A stretch of DNA of 64,000 nt, taken from Dyadobacter chenhuakuii. Its GTDB lineage: Bacteria; Bacteroidota; Bacteroidia; Cytophagales; Spirosomataceae. The notes beneath the pieces are model-generated. The model did no database searches and was not told the DNA's origin. It saw only the letters and a list, made by a program, of their open reading frames with translations. Position 1 is the first letter of the stretch, and every line of letters begins with the position of its first letter. The stretch spans positions 992,001-1,056,000 of the forward strand of contig NZ_CP098805.1 of NCBI RefSeq assembly GCF_023821985.2. The letters run 5' to 3'. This document shows positions 25,567 through 33,668 of the stretch, in pieces. A program made the position numbers and the translations under genes.

Positions 25567-28500
25567 ATGCTGAACAGAATTATCCGGTTCTCTGTGAAGA
25601 ACAAACTGGTAATTGGGATATTCATGCTGCTTTGGGTGATTTACGGCACGTATGAAGTCACCCGGTTGCCCATAGATGCCGTTCCCGACATTACCAATAA
25701 CCAGGTGCAGGTCATTACCACCGCGCCGTCATTAGGCGCCGAAGATGTGGAGCGCCTCATTACTTTTCCCATCGAGCAGGCCATCAGCAACATTCCCGGC
25801 CTCAAAGAAAGTCGCAGTATGTCCCGCTTCGGGCTTTCGCTCATCAGCATTGTTTTTGATGACGAATCCGATGTGTATTGGGCGCGGCAGCAGGTTACAG
25901 AAAGGCTCTCGCAAGTAGAAATCACCGATGATGCCAACACGCCGCAGCTTGCGCCGGCCACAACCGGGCTGGGGGAGATCTATCAGTATGTACTGAAACC
26001 CAAAGATGGTTTTGAGAAAAAATATTCACTCGCCGACCTGCGCACCACGCAGGATTGGATCGTACGCAGACAATTGCTCGGCACGCCGGGAGTTGCAGAC
26101 GTGTCCACATTCGGCGGCGACCTGAAACAATATGAGGTCGCCGTGATCCCCGCCAACCTCAAAGCGCTGAACATTTCTATCAGCGACGTCTTCACTGCGC
26201 TAAGCCGGAACAACCAGAATACAGGCGGCGCGTATATAGAGAAAGGTCCCACTGTCATGTATATACGAAGCGTCGGGCTGGCCGGTTCGATGGATGACAT
26301 TCGGAAGATTGTGGTGAAGAATACGAATAACGGCACGCCGGTGCTCATCAGCCACGTTGCAGATGTGCGGCTCGGTTCAGCCATTCGTTATGGTGCGCTC
26401 ACGATGGCGGGCAAAGGTGAGCTCGCAGGTGGCATTGTGATGATGCTGAAAGGCGGAAATTCTTCCGAGGTAATCAAAAATGTAAAGTTGCGTGTAGCCG
26501 AAATCCAGAAAACATTGCCCGAAGGCATGGAAATCGAGCCGTTTCTGGACCGGACCAAGATGGTGAATAACGCTATTGGAACAGTAGAGCACAATCTGCT
26601 GGAAGGTGCCCTCATCGTGGTTCTGATACTCGTTCTTTTCCTGGGTAACCTGCGTGCGGGGCTGATTGTGGCTTCCGTAATCCCGCTTTCCATGCTGTTT
26701 GCCATCACAATGATGAATCTTTTCGGCGTTAGCGGCAACCTGATGAGCCTGGGCGCGCTTGATTTCGGCCTGATCGTGGATGGCGCGGTGATCATTGTAG
26801 AGGCGATTTTGCATCACATGCATTTCTCCAAAAAATATGTCAATACAGAAAGGGTTACACAGGCAGAAATGGATGAGGAAGTTACGGGCTCAGCATCACG
26901 GATGATGAATGCCGCGGTGTTCGGGCAGATCATTATCCTGATTGTTTATCTGCCCATTCTTTCGCTTTCCGGCATCGAAGGTAAAATGTTCAAGCCTATG
27001 GCACAGACGGTTGCATTCGCAGTCATGGGCGCATTCATTTTATCATTGACCTACATTCCCATGATCAGTGCATTGCTTATCAGCAAAAAGATCGTGCACA
27101 AACCAAATTTCTCAGACCGCATTATGACACGGCTGGAAAACGGTTATGCCCGCTGGCTTTCCGGCGCATTAAGGATCAGGAAAACGCTTGTCGTTTCCGC
27201 TTTTGCATTGTTCGGCTTTGCCGTGTTTTTATTTACACAAATGGGCGGAGAATTTATCCCGCAACTCGAAGAAGGTGATTTCGCCACTGAAACAAGGCTG
27301 CTCGTCGGCACTAACCTCAGCACGACCATTGACGCATTCAAAGTCATTTCCGAAAAGCTGAAAGCCGACTATCCCGAGGTCGAAAAAATAGTTTCCCGCA
27401 TCGGCAGCGCCGAAATTCCCACCGATCCCATGCCCATTGAAGGCGGCGATATGATCATTGTTTTAAAGGATAAATCGGAATGGAAAAGTGCGAAAACATT
27501 CCCTGACCTGGCCAGCAAAATGGCCGCTACGGCGCAGGAAGTGATGCCCGGCGTGACAACAGGCTTTCAGTATCCGGTTCAAATGCGTTTCAACGAGTTG
27601 ATGACCGGAGCCAAGCAGGATGTGGTTTGTAAAATATTCGGCGAAGACCTCGACAAGCTTGCTGCCTATGCCGAACAGCTAGGCAGCATTTCCAAAACCG
27701 TCGCCGGGACAGCGGATTGGTACATTGAGAAAGTGACCGGAATGCCACAGGTCGTGATTGAATTCAACCGGGATGAAATTGCCAAGTACGGCATGAACAT
27801 TGACGACGTAAACCGCACCATTAACGCAGCTTTCGCCGGAGCCGCCGCAGGGCAGATCTATGAAGGTGAAAAGAAATTTGACCTCGTCGTACGGGTCGGT
27901 AACGAAGGCCGAAGGAACATTACGGATGTCCAAAACTTGCTTATCACCACGCCCGGCGGGGTTCAGATCCCGCTTTACCAGGTCGCCAGCATTCAGGAAG
28001 TGGAAGGCCCGAACCAGATCCAGCGCGAGAATACGCGCAGGCGGATCATTGTTGGTTTCAATGTCCGGGGGAGAGATGTGCAGTCTATTGTGGAAGAGTT
28101 GCAGGAAAAGGTGGACGCAAAAATGAAATTCGAGCCTGGGTACAGCATTACTTACGGCGGTGCATTCGAGAATCTACAACAAGCAAAATCCCGGCTTATG
28201 ATCGCCGTCCCCATCGCGCTGCTATTGATATTCATCATGCTTTATTTTGCATTTTCTTCGGTCAAAGACGGTTTGCTGATCTACACGGCCATTCCCCTTT
28301 CGGCAATCGGCGGCGTTTTTGGGCTTGCGTTGCGCGGGATGCCGTTCAGTATTTCAGCCGGGGTTGGCTTCATCGCATTGTTTGGCGTAGCGGTGCTCAA
28401 TGGCATTGTGCTGCTTTCCGAGTTCAACAGGATCCGGAAGGAAGGCTTGATCCAAGATGCATGGGAAGTGGTGATGACGGGCACGCGCAACCGCCTTCGC

Positions 28501-29928
28501 CCGGTGTTGATGACAGCCTCGGTTGCTTCGCTCGGGTTTTTGCCAATGGCGCTCAGCAATGGTGCAGGTGCGGAGGTGCAGCGCCCGCTGGCAACGGTGG
28601 TGATAGGCGGGCTGATCAGCGCCACATTGCTCACGCTTTTTGTGCTGCCGGGTTTGTATTTGTTGTTTGATAAAAAACCAAAGATCAAAGGGCTTCAACC
28701 AGCATTAACATTGCTGCTGATTTGCTTTGCCCACATTGGTTTCTCCCAAACCGCGCAAACGCCCATTGGTCTGGACTCTGCCATTCAGTTGGCCCTGAAT
28801 AAAAATTTGCAGATAAAAAGCGACCGGCTGGCTGAAAACGCATGCGAACGCCTGCAATCCAGCTCGTTTGATATGGCCAAGACGAATGTCAGTGCAGATT
28901 ACGGCCAGGTTAACAGCATTAATAAGGACAACCGCATCGGGATTAGTCAAACATTTAGTTTTCCAACCGTTTATGCCAATCAGCGAAAAGTGCTGGAAGC
29001 TAATTTCCTCGCCGCCCGGGCCACCACAAGGCTTACCGAACAGGAAATCCGCGCCCATGTGCGCCAACTGTTTTTTGAATATACTTCCCTCACCGAACGC
29101 AGGCGGTTACTCGTTTACGCAGATAGTGTTTACCGGTTATTTGAGACAAAATCCAATCTTCGTTTTGAGAAAGGAGCTGCCAATGTTTTGGAAAAAACAG
29201 CCGCCGAAACACGCAGGCAACAGATAACCAATCAAGTGAACCTGATCAACAATGACCTGGAAATCGCGGTCAGACAATTCAATTTCCTGCTGCAAAATTC
29301 AAAATCTTACGTGCCAAAAGCGGATCGTGCCAAGATAAATGACCCGTTGACATTATCCGACTCGACAGCTATGCAAGAGCTGCCGTTGATGGAACTGGCC
29401 CGTCATCAGCAGGATGCAGCCCGTTATCGCTGGCAGACGGAAAAGTCGAAACTCCTGCCGGATTTCACCATTGGCTATAACAATCAGACGCTCATCGGGC
29501 CGCAGGTCGTGCGGGGGCAGGAGCTTACTTACGGTGCGGGCAAAAGGTTTGGTTATGTCAGTGCGGGCATTGGTATCCCGTTGTTTTTTAAAGCACACAA
29601 CGCCCGTGTGGCTGCTGCAAAACTCGATTGGGAAAGGAATCAAAAGCAATCGGACCTGATCAGTTTGAGGCTGCGTAATGAGCTCGATAATGCCCGTCAG
29701 CAGATCCGGAAATTCCGGCAGAGCCTGGAATATTACGAAGGCCAGGGCCTCAAAAACGCAGACCTGATCATTACCACCGCCGACCAGCAGTTCCAGGAAG
29801 GCGATATTGATTTTCTGCAATGGGCCCTTCTCGCCGACCAGGCGATCACGATTAAAAACGAATATATCAATGCATTGAACAGCTATAACCTGGCTGTAAT
29901 CGCATGGCTGAAACTGAACAACTTATAA
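25567..29928 (+). CDS. cusA: CusA/CzcA heavy-metal RND pump fused to a TolC-like outer-membrane channel
   Basis: This 1453-residue protein has two parts. Residues about 1-1040 form an HME-type RND transporter: VIYGTYEVTRLPIDAVPDIT at the N-terminus, the family signature LGALDFGLIVDGAV in TM4, two large periplasmic loops, and VASLGFLPMALSNGAGAEVQ near the end. The proton-relay Asp is kept. Residues about 1050-1453 begin with a hydrophobic stretch (LLLICFAHIGFSQ) and form an outer-membrane efflux domain: GLDSAIQLALNKNLQIKSD and long coiled helices ending NSYNLAVIAWLKLNN. This fusion is common in Bacteroidota. The pump exports monovalent copper/silver or divalent cobalt/zinc/cadmium ions; which one cannot be read. 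The adaptor gene starts two bases after the stop, so translation is coupled. Confidence 0.93.
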   Translation: MLNRIIRFSVKNKLVIGIFMLLWVIYGTYEVTRLPIDAVPDITNNQVQVITTAPSLGAEDVERLITFPIEQAISNIPGLKESRSMSRFGLSLISIVFDDESDVYWARQQVTERLSQVEITDDANTPQLAPATTGLGEIYQYVLKPKDGFEKKYSLADLRTTQDWIVRRQLLGTPGVADVSTFGGDLKQYEVAVIPANLKALNISISDVFTALSRNNQNTGGAYIEKGPTVMYIRSVGLAGSMDDIRKIVVKNTNNGTPVLISHVADVRLGSAIRYGALTMAGKGELAGGIVMMLKGGNSSEVIKNVKLRVAEIQKTLPEGMEIEPFLDRTKMVNNAIGTVEHNLLEGALIVVLILVLFLGNLRAGLIVASVIPLSMLFAITMMNLFGVSGNLMSLGALDFGLIVDGAVIIVEAILHHMHFSKKYVNTERVTQAEMDEEVTGSASRMMNAAVFGQIIILIVYLPILSLSGIEGKMFKPMAQTVAFAVMGAFILSLTYIPMISALLISKKIVHKPNFSDRIMTRLENGYARWLSGALRIRKTLVVSAFALFGFAVFLFTQMGGEFIPQLEEGDFATETRLLVGTNLSTTIDAFKVISEKLKADYPEVEKIVSRIGSAEIPTDPMPIEGGDMIIVLKDKSEWKSAKTFPDLASKMAATAQEVMPGVTTGFQYPVQMRFNELMTGAKQDVVCKIFGEDLDKLAAYAEQLGSISKTVAGTADWYIEKVTGMPQVVIEFNRDEIAKYGMNIDDVNRTINAAFAGAAAGQIYEGEKKFDLVVRVGNEGRRNITDVQNLLITTPGGVQIPLYQVASIQEVEGPNQIQRENTRRRIIVGFNVRGRDVQSIVEELQEKVDAKMKFEPGYSITYGGAFENLQQAKSRLMIAVPIALLLIFIMLYFAFSSVKDGLLIYTAIPLSAIGGVFGLALRGMPFSISAGVGFIALFGVAVLNGIVLLSEFNRIRKEGLIQDAWEVVMTGTRNRLRPVLMTASVASLGFLPMALSNGAGAEVQRPLATVVIGGLISATLLTLFVLPGLYLLFDKKPKIKGLQPALTLLLICFAHIGFSQTAQTPIGLDSAIQLALNKNLQIKSDRLAENACERLQSSSFDMAKTNVSADYGQVNSINKDNRIGISQTFSFPTVYANQRKVLEANFLAARATTRLTEQEIRAHVRQLFFEYTSLTERRRLLVYADSVYRLFETKSNLRFEKGAANVLEKTAAETRRQQITNQVNLINNDLEIAVRQFNFLLQNSKSYVPKADRAKINDPLTLSDSTAMQELPLMELARHQQDAARYRWQTEKSKLLPDFTIGYNNQTLIGPQVVRGQELTYGAGKRFGYVSAGIGIPLFFKAHNARVAAAKLDWERNQKQSDLISLRLRNELDNARQQIRKFRQSLEYYEGQGLKNADLIITTADQQFQEGDIDFLQWALLADQAITIKNEYINALNSYNLAVIAWLKLNNL

Positions 29929-29929
29929 C

Positions 29930-31087
29930 ATGAAACTGAAAAATCATATCATTATTTGCCTGAGCTTGCTGCTCATGTTTTCCTGCACGGATAAGACTTC
30001 AAGGGAAACCGAACAGCCGGAAAGCGCCGCTTCAGATTCTGCACAAACGGAAAAAATGGTGTCCATTAGCGATGCACAGCAGAAAAGCGTGGGCATAGAA
30101 GTGGGTACGCCTGCAATGGAAGATATCAGCGGCGTATTGTCGCTGCAAGGGAAAATCGACGTGCCGCCGCAAAGCACGATTAGCCTCAGCTTTCCGCTCG
30201 GCGGTTATTTGAAATCCACCAGAATGCTTCCGGGCATGCACGTGCGCAAGGGCGAAGTGTTGGCCGAATTAGAGGATATGCAGTTTATCCAGCTCCAACA
30301 GGATTATCTCACCGCCAGGGAAAAGCTACTCCTGGCAGAGTCCGAGTTTAACCGCCAGCGCGACCTGAATGCCAGCAAGGCCAGCAGTGACCGCGTCTTT
30401 CAGCAAGCTAGGGCCGAAATGGAAACCCAGCGCATACTAGCGAGCGCATTGGCACAAAAACTCGAAGTGATCGGCATTGATCCGGCGCACCTCAGAGCCG
30501 ACAAAATTTCCAAAAGTGTGTCCATTAAATCGCCTATCAATGGTTTCGTTTCCAAAGTCAATGTCAATGTGGGCAAATACACCGCGCCTACGGATATGCT
30601 GTTTGAGCTTGTAAATCCGAGCGACATTCATCTGGTTTTGAATGTGTTTGAAAAAGACCTCGGCGCGTTGTCGGTAGGCCAGCGCGTTACCGCATTTACC
30701 AATGGCGATCCGTCGAAGAAATTCCAGGCTGAAATTATCCTGATCACCAAAAGCCTCGACCAGGACAGGATGGCGGAGGTGCACTGCCATTTTGCAAAAT
30801 ACAATTCGGCGCTCGTGCCGGGTATGTTCATGAACGGCGAGGTGTCGGTCAGCAATAAAAAAGCACTAACCGTTCCTGAGGATGCACTCGTGCGCTGGGA
30901 GAACAAATTTTACGTTTTTACCGACAACGGCAGCGGCAATTTTGAAATGATCCACGTCAAACCCGGCGTCATTAACCAGGGCAAGCAACAAATTGAAGCA
31001 ACCGGCATCGACGACAGCACCAGGCTCGTTGTGAAAAACGCTTACGCATTGCTCATGAAGATCAAGAATACAGAAAAGGATGGCTAG
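29930..31087 (+). CDS. cusB: CusB/CzcB-type periplasmic adaptor lipoprotein
   Basis: This 385-residue membrane-fusion protein links the inner-membrane RND pump to its outer-membrane channel. The N-terminus is a lipoprotein signal with the lipobox MFSC (about residue 18), so the protein is membrane-anchored. A hairpin of alpha-helices (about 110-170; TAREKLLLAESEFNRQRDLN) is set between two halves of a barrel-sandwich hybrid (LSFPLGGYLKSTRMLPGMHVRKGEVLAELED; SVSIKSPINGFVSKVNV), followed by a beta-barrel (VLNVFEKDLGALSVGQRV) and the C-terminal VPEDALVRWENKFYVF. The start at 29930 is two bases after the pump stop. No separate cusC is present because the pump carries its own channel. No regulator or metallochaperone gene is adjacent. 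Confidence 0.92.
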   Translation: MKLKNHIIICLSLLLMFSCTDKTSRETEQPESAASDSAQTEKMVSISDAQQKSVGIEVGTPAMEDISGVLSLQGKIDVPPQSTISLSFPLGGYLKSTRMLPGMHVRKGEVLAELEDMQFIQLQQDYLTAREKLLLAESEFNRQRDLNASKASSDRVFQQARAEMETQRILASALAQKLEVIGIDPAHLRADKISKSVSIKSPINGFVSKVNVNVGKYTAPTDMLFELVNPSDIHLVLNVFEKDLGALSVGQRVTAFTNGDPSKKFQAEIILITKSLDQDRMAEVHCHFAKYNSALVPGMFMNGEVSVSNKKALTVPEDALVRWENKFYVFTDNGSGNFEMIHVKPGVINQGKQQIEATGIDDSTRLVVKNAYALLMKIKNTEKDG

Positions 31088-31102
31088 GGTTTATTGTTAT
31101 AG

Positions 31103-31142
31103 TGCAAACTGGTTCATAAAATTGCAAACGTTTGCATAAAAT
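31103..31142. promoter_or_regulatory. 20-bp tandem operator-like repeat with LacI-type palindrome
   Basis: Two adjacent 20-base units begin TGCAAAC and end CATAAAAT (16 of 20 positions identical). The second contains the perfect 14-bp palindrome TGCAAACGTTTGCA (31123-31136), shaped like LacI/GalR-family operators. It lies about 125 bp before the ino1 start. CAAACGTTTGC recurs at 35111-35121. A binding protein is not known. Confidence 0.5.
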
Positions 31143-31265
31143 TCATAAAAAGTTTAGAATACGCGATAAAACTGCTTTATTTGTATTGGAAGGCCTATTT
31201 ATGTCAAGATTAAACTGAAAAAATATGCCCGGTTTGAAAAAGTATAATTTAAACAAAAAATACAA

Positions 31266-32474
31266 ATGTCGAATAGATCCGGACGAATTAAGGTTGCCAT
31301 TGTTGGTGTTGGAAATTGTGCGAGTTCATTGGTGCAGGGCGTTGAATATTACACCACGTTTTCCGAACTTAAATCGGGGTTAATGGCAGACGATATCGGG
31401 GGTTATAAAGCGGCTGACATTGAATTTGTCTGCGCTTTTGAAGTGGATGAGAGAAAGATCGGCTTGCCTTTAAGAGAGGCCATTTTTGCTAAACCCAACT
31501 GCACAATTGTCCTCAATAGTGACATCAAATCCGATGCGCCCGTGTACCCATCGCCCGTTCTGGATGGTGTTTCACCGCAAATGGCAGCATACCCGGTTGA
31601 GAACCGTTTTGTGATCAAGAGTGAGTTGGCAGAAACGGATCTCCTGGCGCAAAGCGAGCAGTATAATAAGGATCTGGTAGCCTCCATGCGCAGTAAAATT
31701 GTAGCGCAACTCAGGCAGCATGAAGCAGAAGTGCTGATTAACTATCTGCCGGTTGGATCACAGCTGGGAACCGAATTTTATGCTGAGATCTGCCTTGAAC
31801 TGGGCATCTCGCTGGTGAATTGCATTCCAGTTTTCATTGCTTCCGATCCGCAGTGGGAACAGCGTTTCGTCGATGCAGGCATTCCGATCATTGGCGACGA
31901 TATGCGCAGCCAGTTTGGCGCCAGCATTGTTTCTCAAATGTTACAGGAACTGGCTTTCGAGCGTGGACATCATGTGAAAGCGCACATTCAGCGCAATGTA
32001 GGCGGCAACACCGACTTCCTGAATATGGAAGACAAGGCGCGTCTCAAATCAAAGAAAATTTCCAAAGAGAATGTCATTCGCGCGCAAAATGACATTCGCG
32101 GCATTTCCACGCAGGACAGCTTCCTGCACGCGGGACCGTCGGAATACATTGCTTATTATGGCGATAATAAAGTGGCCAATTTCCGGCTGGAACTCGAAGG
32201 ATTCATGGGAGCGCCTGTGATCTTGGACGCGCAACTTTCGGTTCAGGACTCACCCAACTCAGCGGGCGTGGTTATTGATGCCATTCGTTACGTGTATGTT
32301 GCGCGGGAAATGGGGCTTGTGGGTGCATTAAGAGGTCCGTCCGCTTCAACCCAAAAAACACCCCCCGAGCAAATGATGTTCAGCGATGCCATTTATGAAT
32401 GCCATGCCCTTGCTAATCGCAAGCTTACCGACTCTACACGCAAGCAGCTGGCAAAAACGGCCGTAGCAGAGTAA
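31266..32474 (+). CDS. ino1: myo-Inositol-1-phosphate synthase
   Basis: This 402-residue cytoplasmic NAD-dependent enzyme converts D-glucose 6-phosphate to 1L-myo-inositol 1-phosphate, the first step of inositol synthesis. The NAD-binding loop VGVGNCASSLVQGVEYY opens the protein, and the bacterial/archaeal signatures follow: NYLPVGSQLGTEFYAE, GDDMRSQFGASIVSQ, and HIQRNVGGNTDFLNM with KSKKISKENV, which hold the catalytic lysines. Then come SEYIAYYGDNKVA and SPNSAGVVIDAIRY. Length fits the short bacterial type. The product could feed inositol lipids, compatible solutes or thiols; Bacteroidota often make inositol phospholipids from it. The gene has its own upstream region with the tandem operator-like repeat. 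The downstream gene is not an inositol phosphatase. Confidence 0.92.
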   Translation: MSNRSGRIKVAIVGVGNCASSLVQGVEYYTTFSELKSGLMADDIGGYKAADIEFVCAFEVDERKIGLPLREAIFAKPNCTIVLNSDIKSDAPVYPSPVLDGVSPQMAAYPVENRFVIKSELAETDLLAQSEQYNKDLVASMRSKIVAQLRQHEAEVLINYLPVGSQLGTEFYAEICLELGISLVNCIPVFIASDPQWEQRFVDAGIPIIGDDMRSQFGASIVSQMLQELAFERGHHVKAHIQRNVGGNTDFLNMEDKARLKSKKISKENVIRAQNDIRGISTQDSFLHAGPSEYIAYYGDNKVANFRLELEGFMGAPVILDAQLSVQDSPNSAGVVIDAIRYVYVAREMGLVGALRGPSASTQKTPPEQMMFSDAIYECHALANRKLTDSTRKQLAKTAVAE

Positions 32475-32499
32475 CCAATGTATAAATACGCATCGAGAT

Positions 32500-32532
32500 C
32501 CTGGTTTTAGCTTTCCTAACCGGGGTTTCGTT
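32500..32532 (+). terminator. Possible terminator after ino1
   Basis: CCTGGTT at 32500-32506 pairs with AACCGGG at 32518-32524 (one G-T pair), followed by GTTTCGTTT. Stem and tail are modest. Confidence 0.35.
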
Positions 32533-32545
32533 TGCATTCCTGACC

Positions 32546-32606
32546 ATTTCTTCTGAATATTCGTTGCCTGGATCATATGCACATGGTCCAGGCAACGGGA
32601 AGAAAT
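32546..32606 (+). other. Long hairpin upstream of the DapB-like gene
   Basis: There is an outer stem ATTTCTTC/GAAGAAAT (32546-32553, 32599-32606) and a perfect 10-bp inner stem GTTGCCTGGA/TCCAGGCAAC (32563-32572, 32587-32596) with a 14-base loop. It ends 25 bases before the next ATG and has no T-run. It could be an RNA leader structure or a processing site. Confidence 0.55.
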
Positions 32607-32630
32607 CGAAGTTCAAAATAGTTTTAGAAA

Positions 32631-33296
32631 ATGAAAGTGTTTGTTGTTGGTTCGGGTAAGTTGGCAAGTGCAATTCTTTCGGCCGCTGCGACCTTTCAAA
32701 ACTGCGGACTCATTCCCTGGGAACCGGAATTTCAGCAAACAACGGAAAAGGCAATGATCCTGCATTGCGGTTCCGGGCGACAGATTGCTGAATGCATAAA
32801 GTTCTGTCAGCAAACAGGTTCTGCTTTCATCGAGCTCTCCACTGGCCTGGAAACGGAGCATATGACACCCAATTTTCCACTCATTATTTGCCCGAATACT
32901 TCCATGCTAATGCTCCGGACCATGGCTATGTTAGGTCAGTTTGGGAGGCATTTCAAGGATTACCAGATATCCATTACAGAATCGCATCAGGCCGCGAAAC
33001 AGACCGAACCCGGGACGGCTTATAATTTTGCCAATTCGCTCGCATTTCCGGTTGATCAGATCGTTTCCGTACGGGAACCTGAAACACAATCCATCGAAAT
33101 CGGTATTCCGGATGAATTTCTTGGTAAACACGCTTATCATAAAATCACTATCCAGGATGACAATGATGCGTTGACCATTGAGACAAAGGTGCTTGGCCAT
33201 GCGTCCTATGCAGCCGGCGTAAGGCAGATTATTGATTTGATATTGAAAACTGACCTGGAAAACAGGCGCTATAATGTTCTGGAATTAATGCAATAG
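32631..33296 (+). CDS. Short DapB-like (dihydrodipicolinate reductase family) protein
   Basis: This 221-residue cytoplasmic protein has a Rossmann start (MKVFVVGSGKLASAIL) and the DapB C-terminal signature SITESHQAAKQTEPGTAYNFA. The spacing of His (about H119) and Lys (about K123) matches the catalytic His159/Lys163 pair of E. coli DapB, and the PGTA turn that contacts the substrate is kept. DapB reduces the dihydrodipicolinate intermediate to tetrahydrodipicolinate in lysine and peptidoglycan synthesis. This protein is ~50 residues shorter than E. coli DapB, mostly because the N-terminal nucleotide domain is reduced (the usual GRMG and second-strand region are shortened). It may be a paralogue acting on another substrate rather than the housekeeping enzyme. 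It is followed 9 bp later by a small membrane protein. Confidence 0.72.
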   Translation: MKVFVVGSGKLASAILSAAATFQNCGLIPWEPEFQQTTEKAMILHCGSGRQIAECIKFCQQTGSAFIELSTGLETEHMTPNFPLIICPNTSMLMLRTMAMLGQFGRHFKDYQISITESHQAAKQTEPGTAYNFANSLAFPVDQIVSVREPETQSIEIGIPDEFLGKHAYHKITIQDDNDALTIETKVLGHASYAAGVRQIIDLILKTDLENRRYNVLELMQ

Positions 33297-33305
33297 CCCA
33301 AGCAC

Positions 33306-33656
33306 ATGAATACGAAAGCATCCTTTTTTGATAAGAAACTAATGATTGGCTCCATGATCGTAATTGCTGGCAGCGCGATTGTTGTTGCGGTTATCAAGGG
33401 CGCGGAAAGCATTCATTTACCCTACATTGTTGCCGTGCTGACCGCCATTTCTTTGGGATTTGCAGAACCGCGCAAAGGCTGGTTTTTAGCATTATTACAA
33501 TGCATCCTTATGCTGGCAGGTTACTTCCTCTTTACCAGTTTACCCGAAAACACAGCCCGGCAAGAGCTGGAAAATTTCAGTCTGTACGGCTCGCTCATCC
33601 TGACATTCGTTGCCAGCTTTTTGGGCGGTTTCATCAAAAGAGCTTTCAATACTTAG
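33306..33656 (+). CDS. Small four-helix membrane protein, unknown function
   Basis: This 116-residue protein shows no recognised family. Four hydrophobic segments are visible: about 13-30 (IGSMIVIAGSAIVVAVI), 38-52 (LPYIVAVLTAISLGF), 58-76 (GWFLALLQCILMLAGYFLF) and 94-111 (GSLILTFVASFLGGFI). Both termini are charged; the C-terminal KRAFNT is basic. It starts 9 bp after the DapB-like gene and is probably in the same operon. It converges on the CE15 gene with 12 bp between the stops and no visible terminator. Confidence 0.72.
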   Translation: MNTKASFFDKKLMIGSMIVIAGSAIVVAVIKGAESIHLPYIVAVLTAISLGFAEPRKGWFLALLQCILMLAGYFLFTSLPENTARQELENFSLYGSLILTFVASFLGGFIKRAFNT

Positions 33657-33668
33657 GAAGCGACCGTC

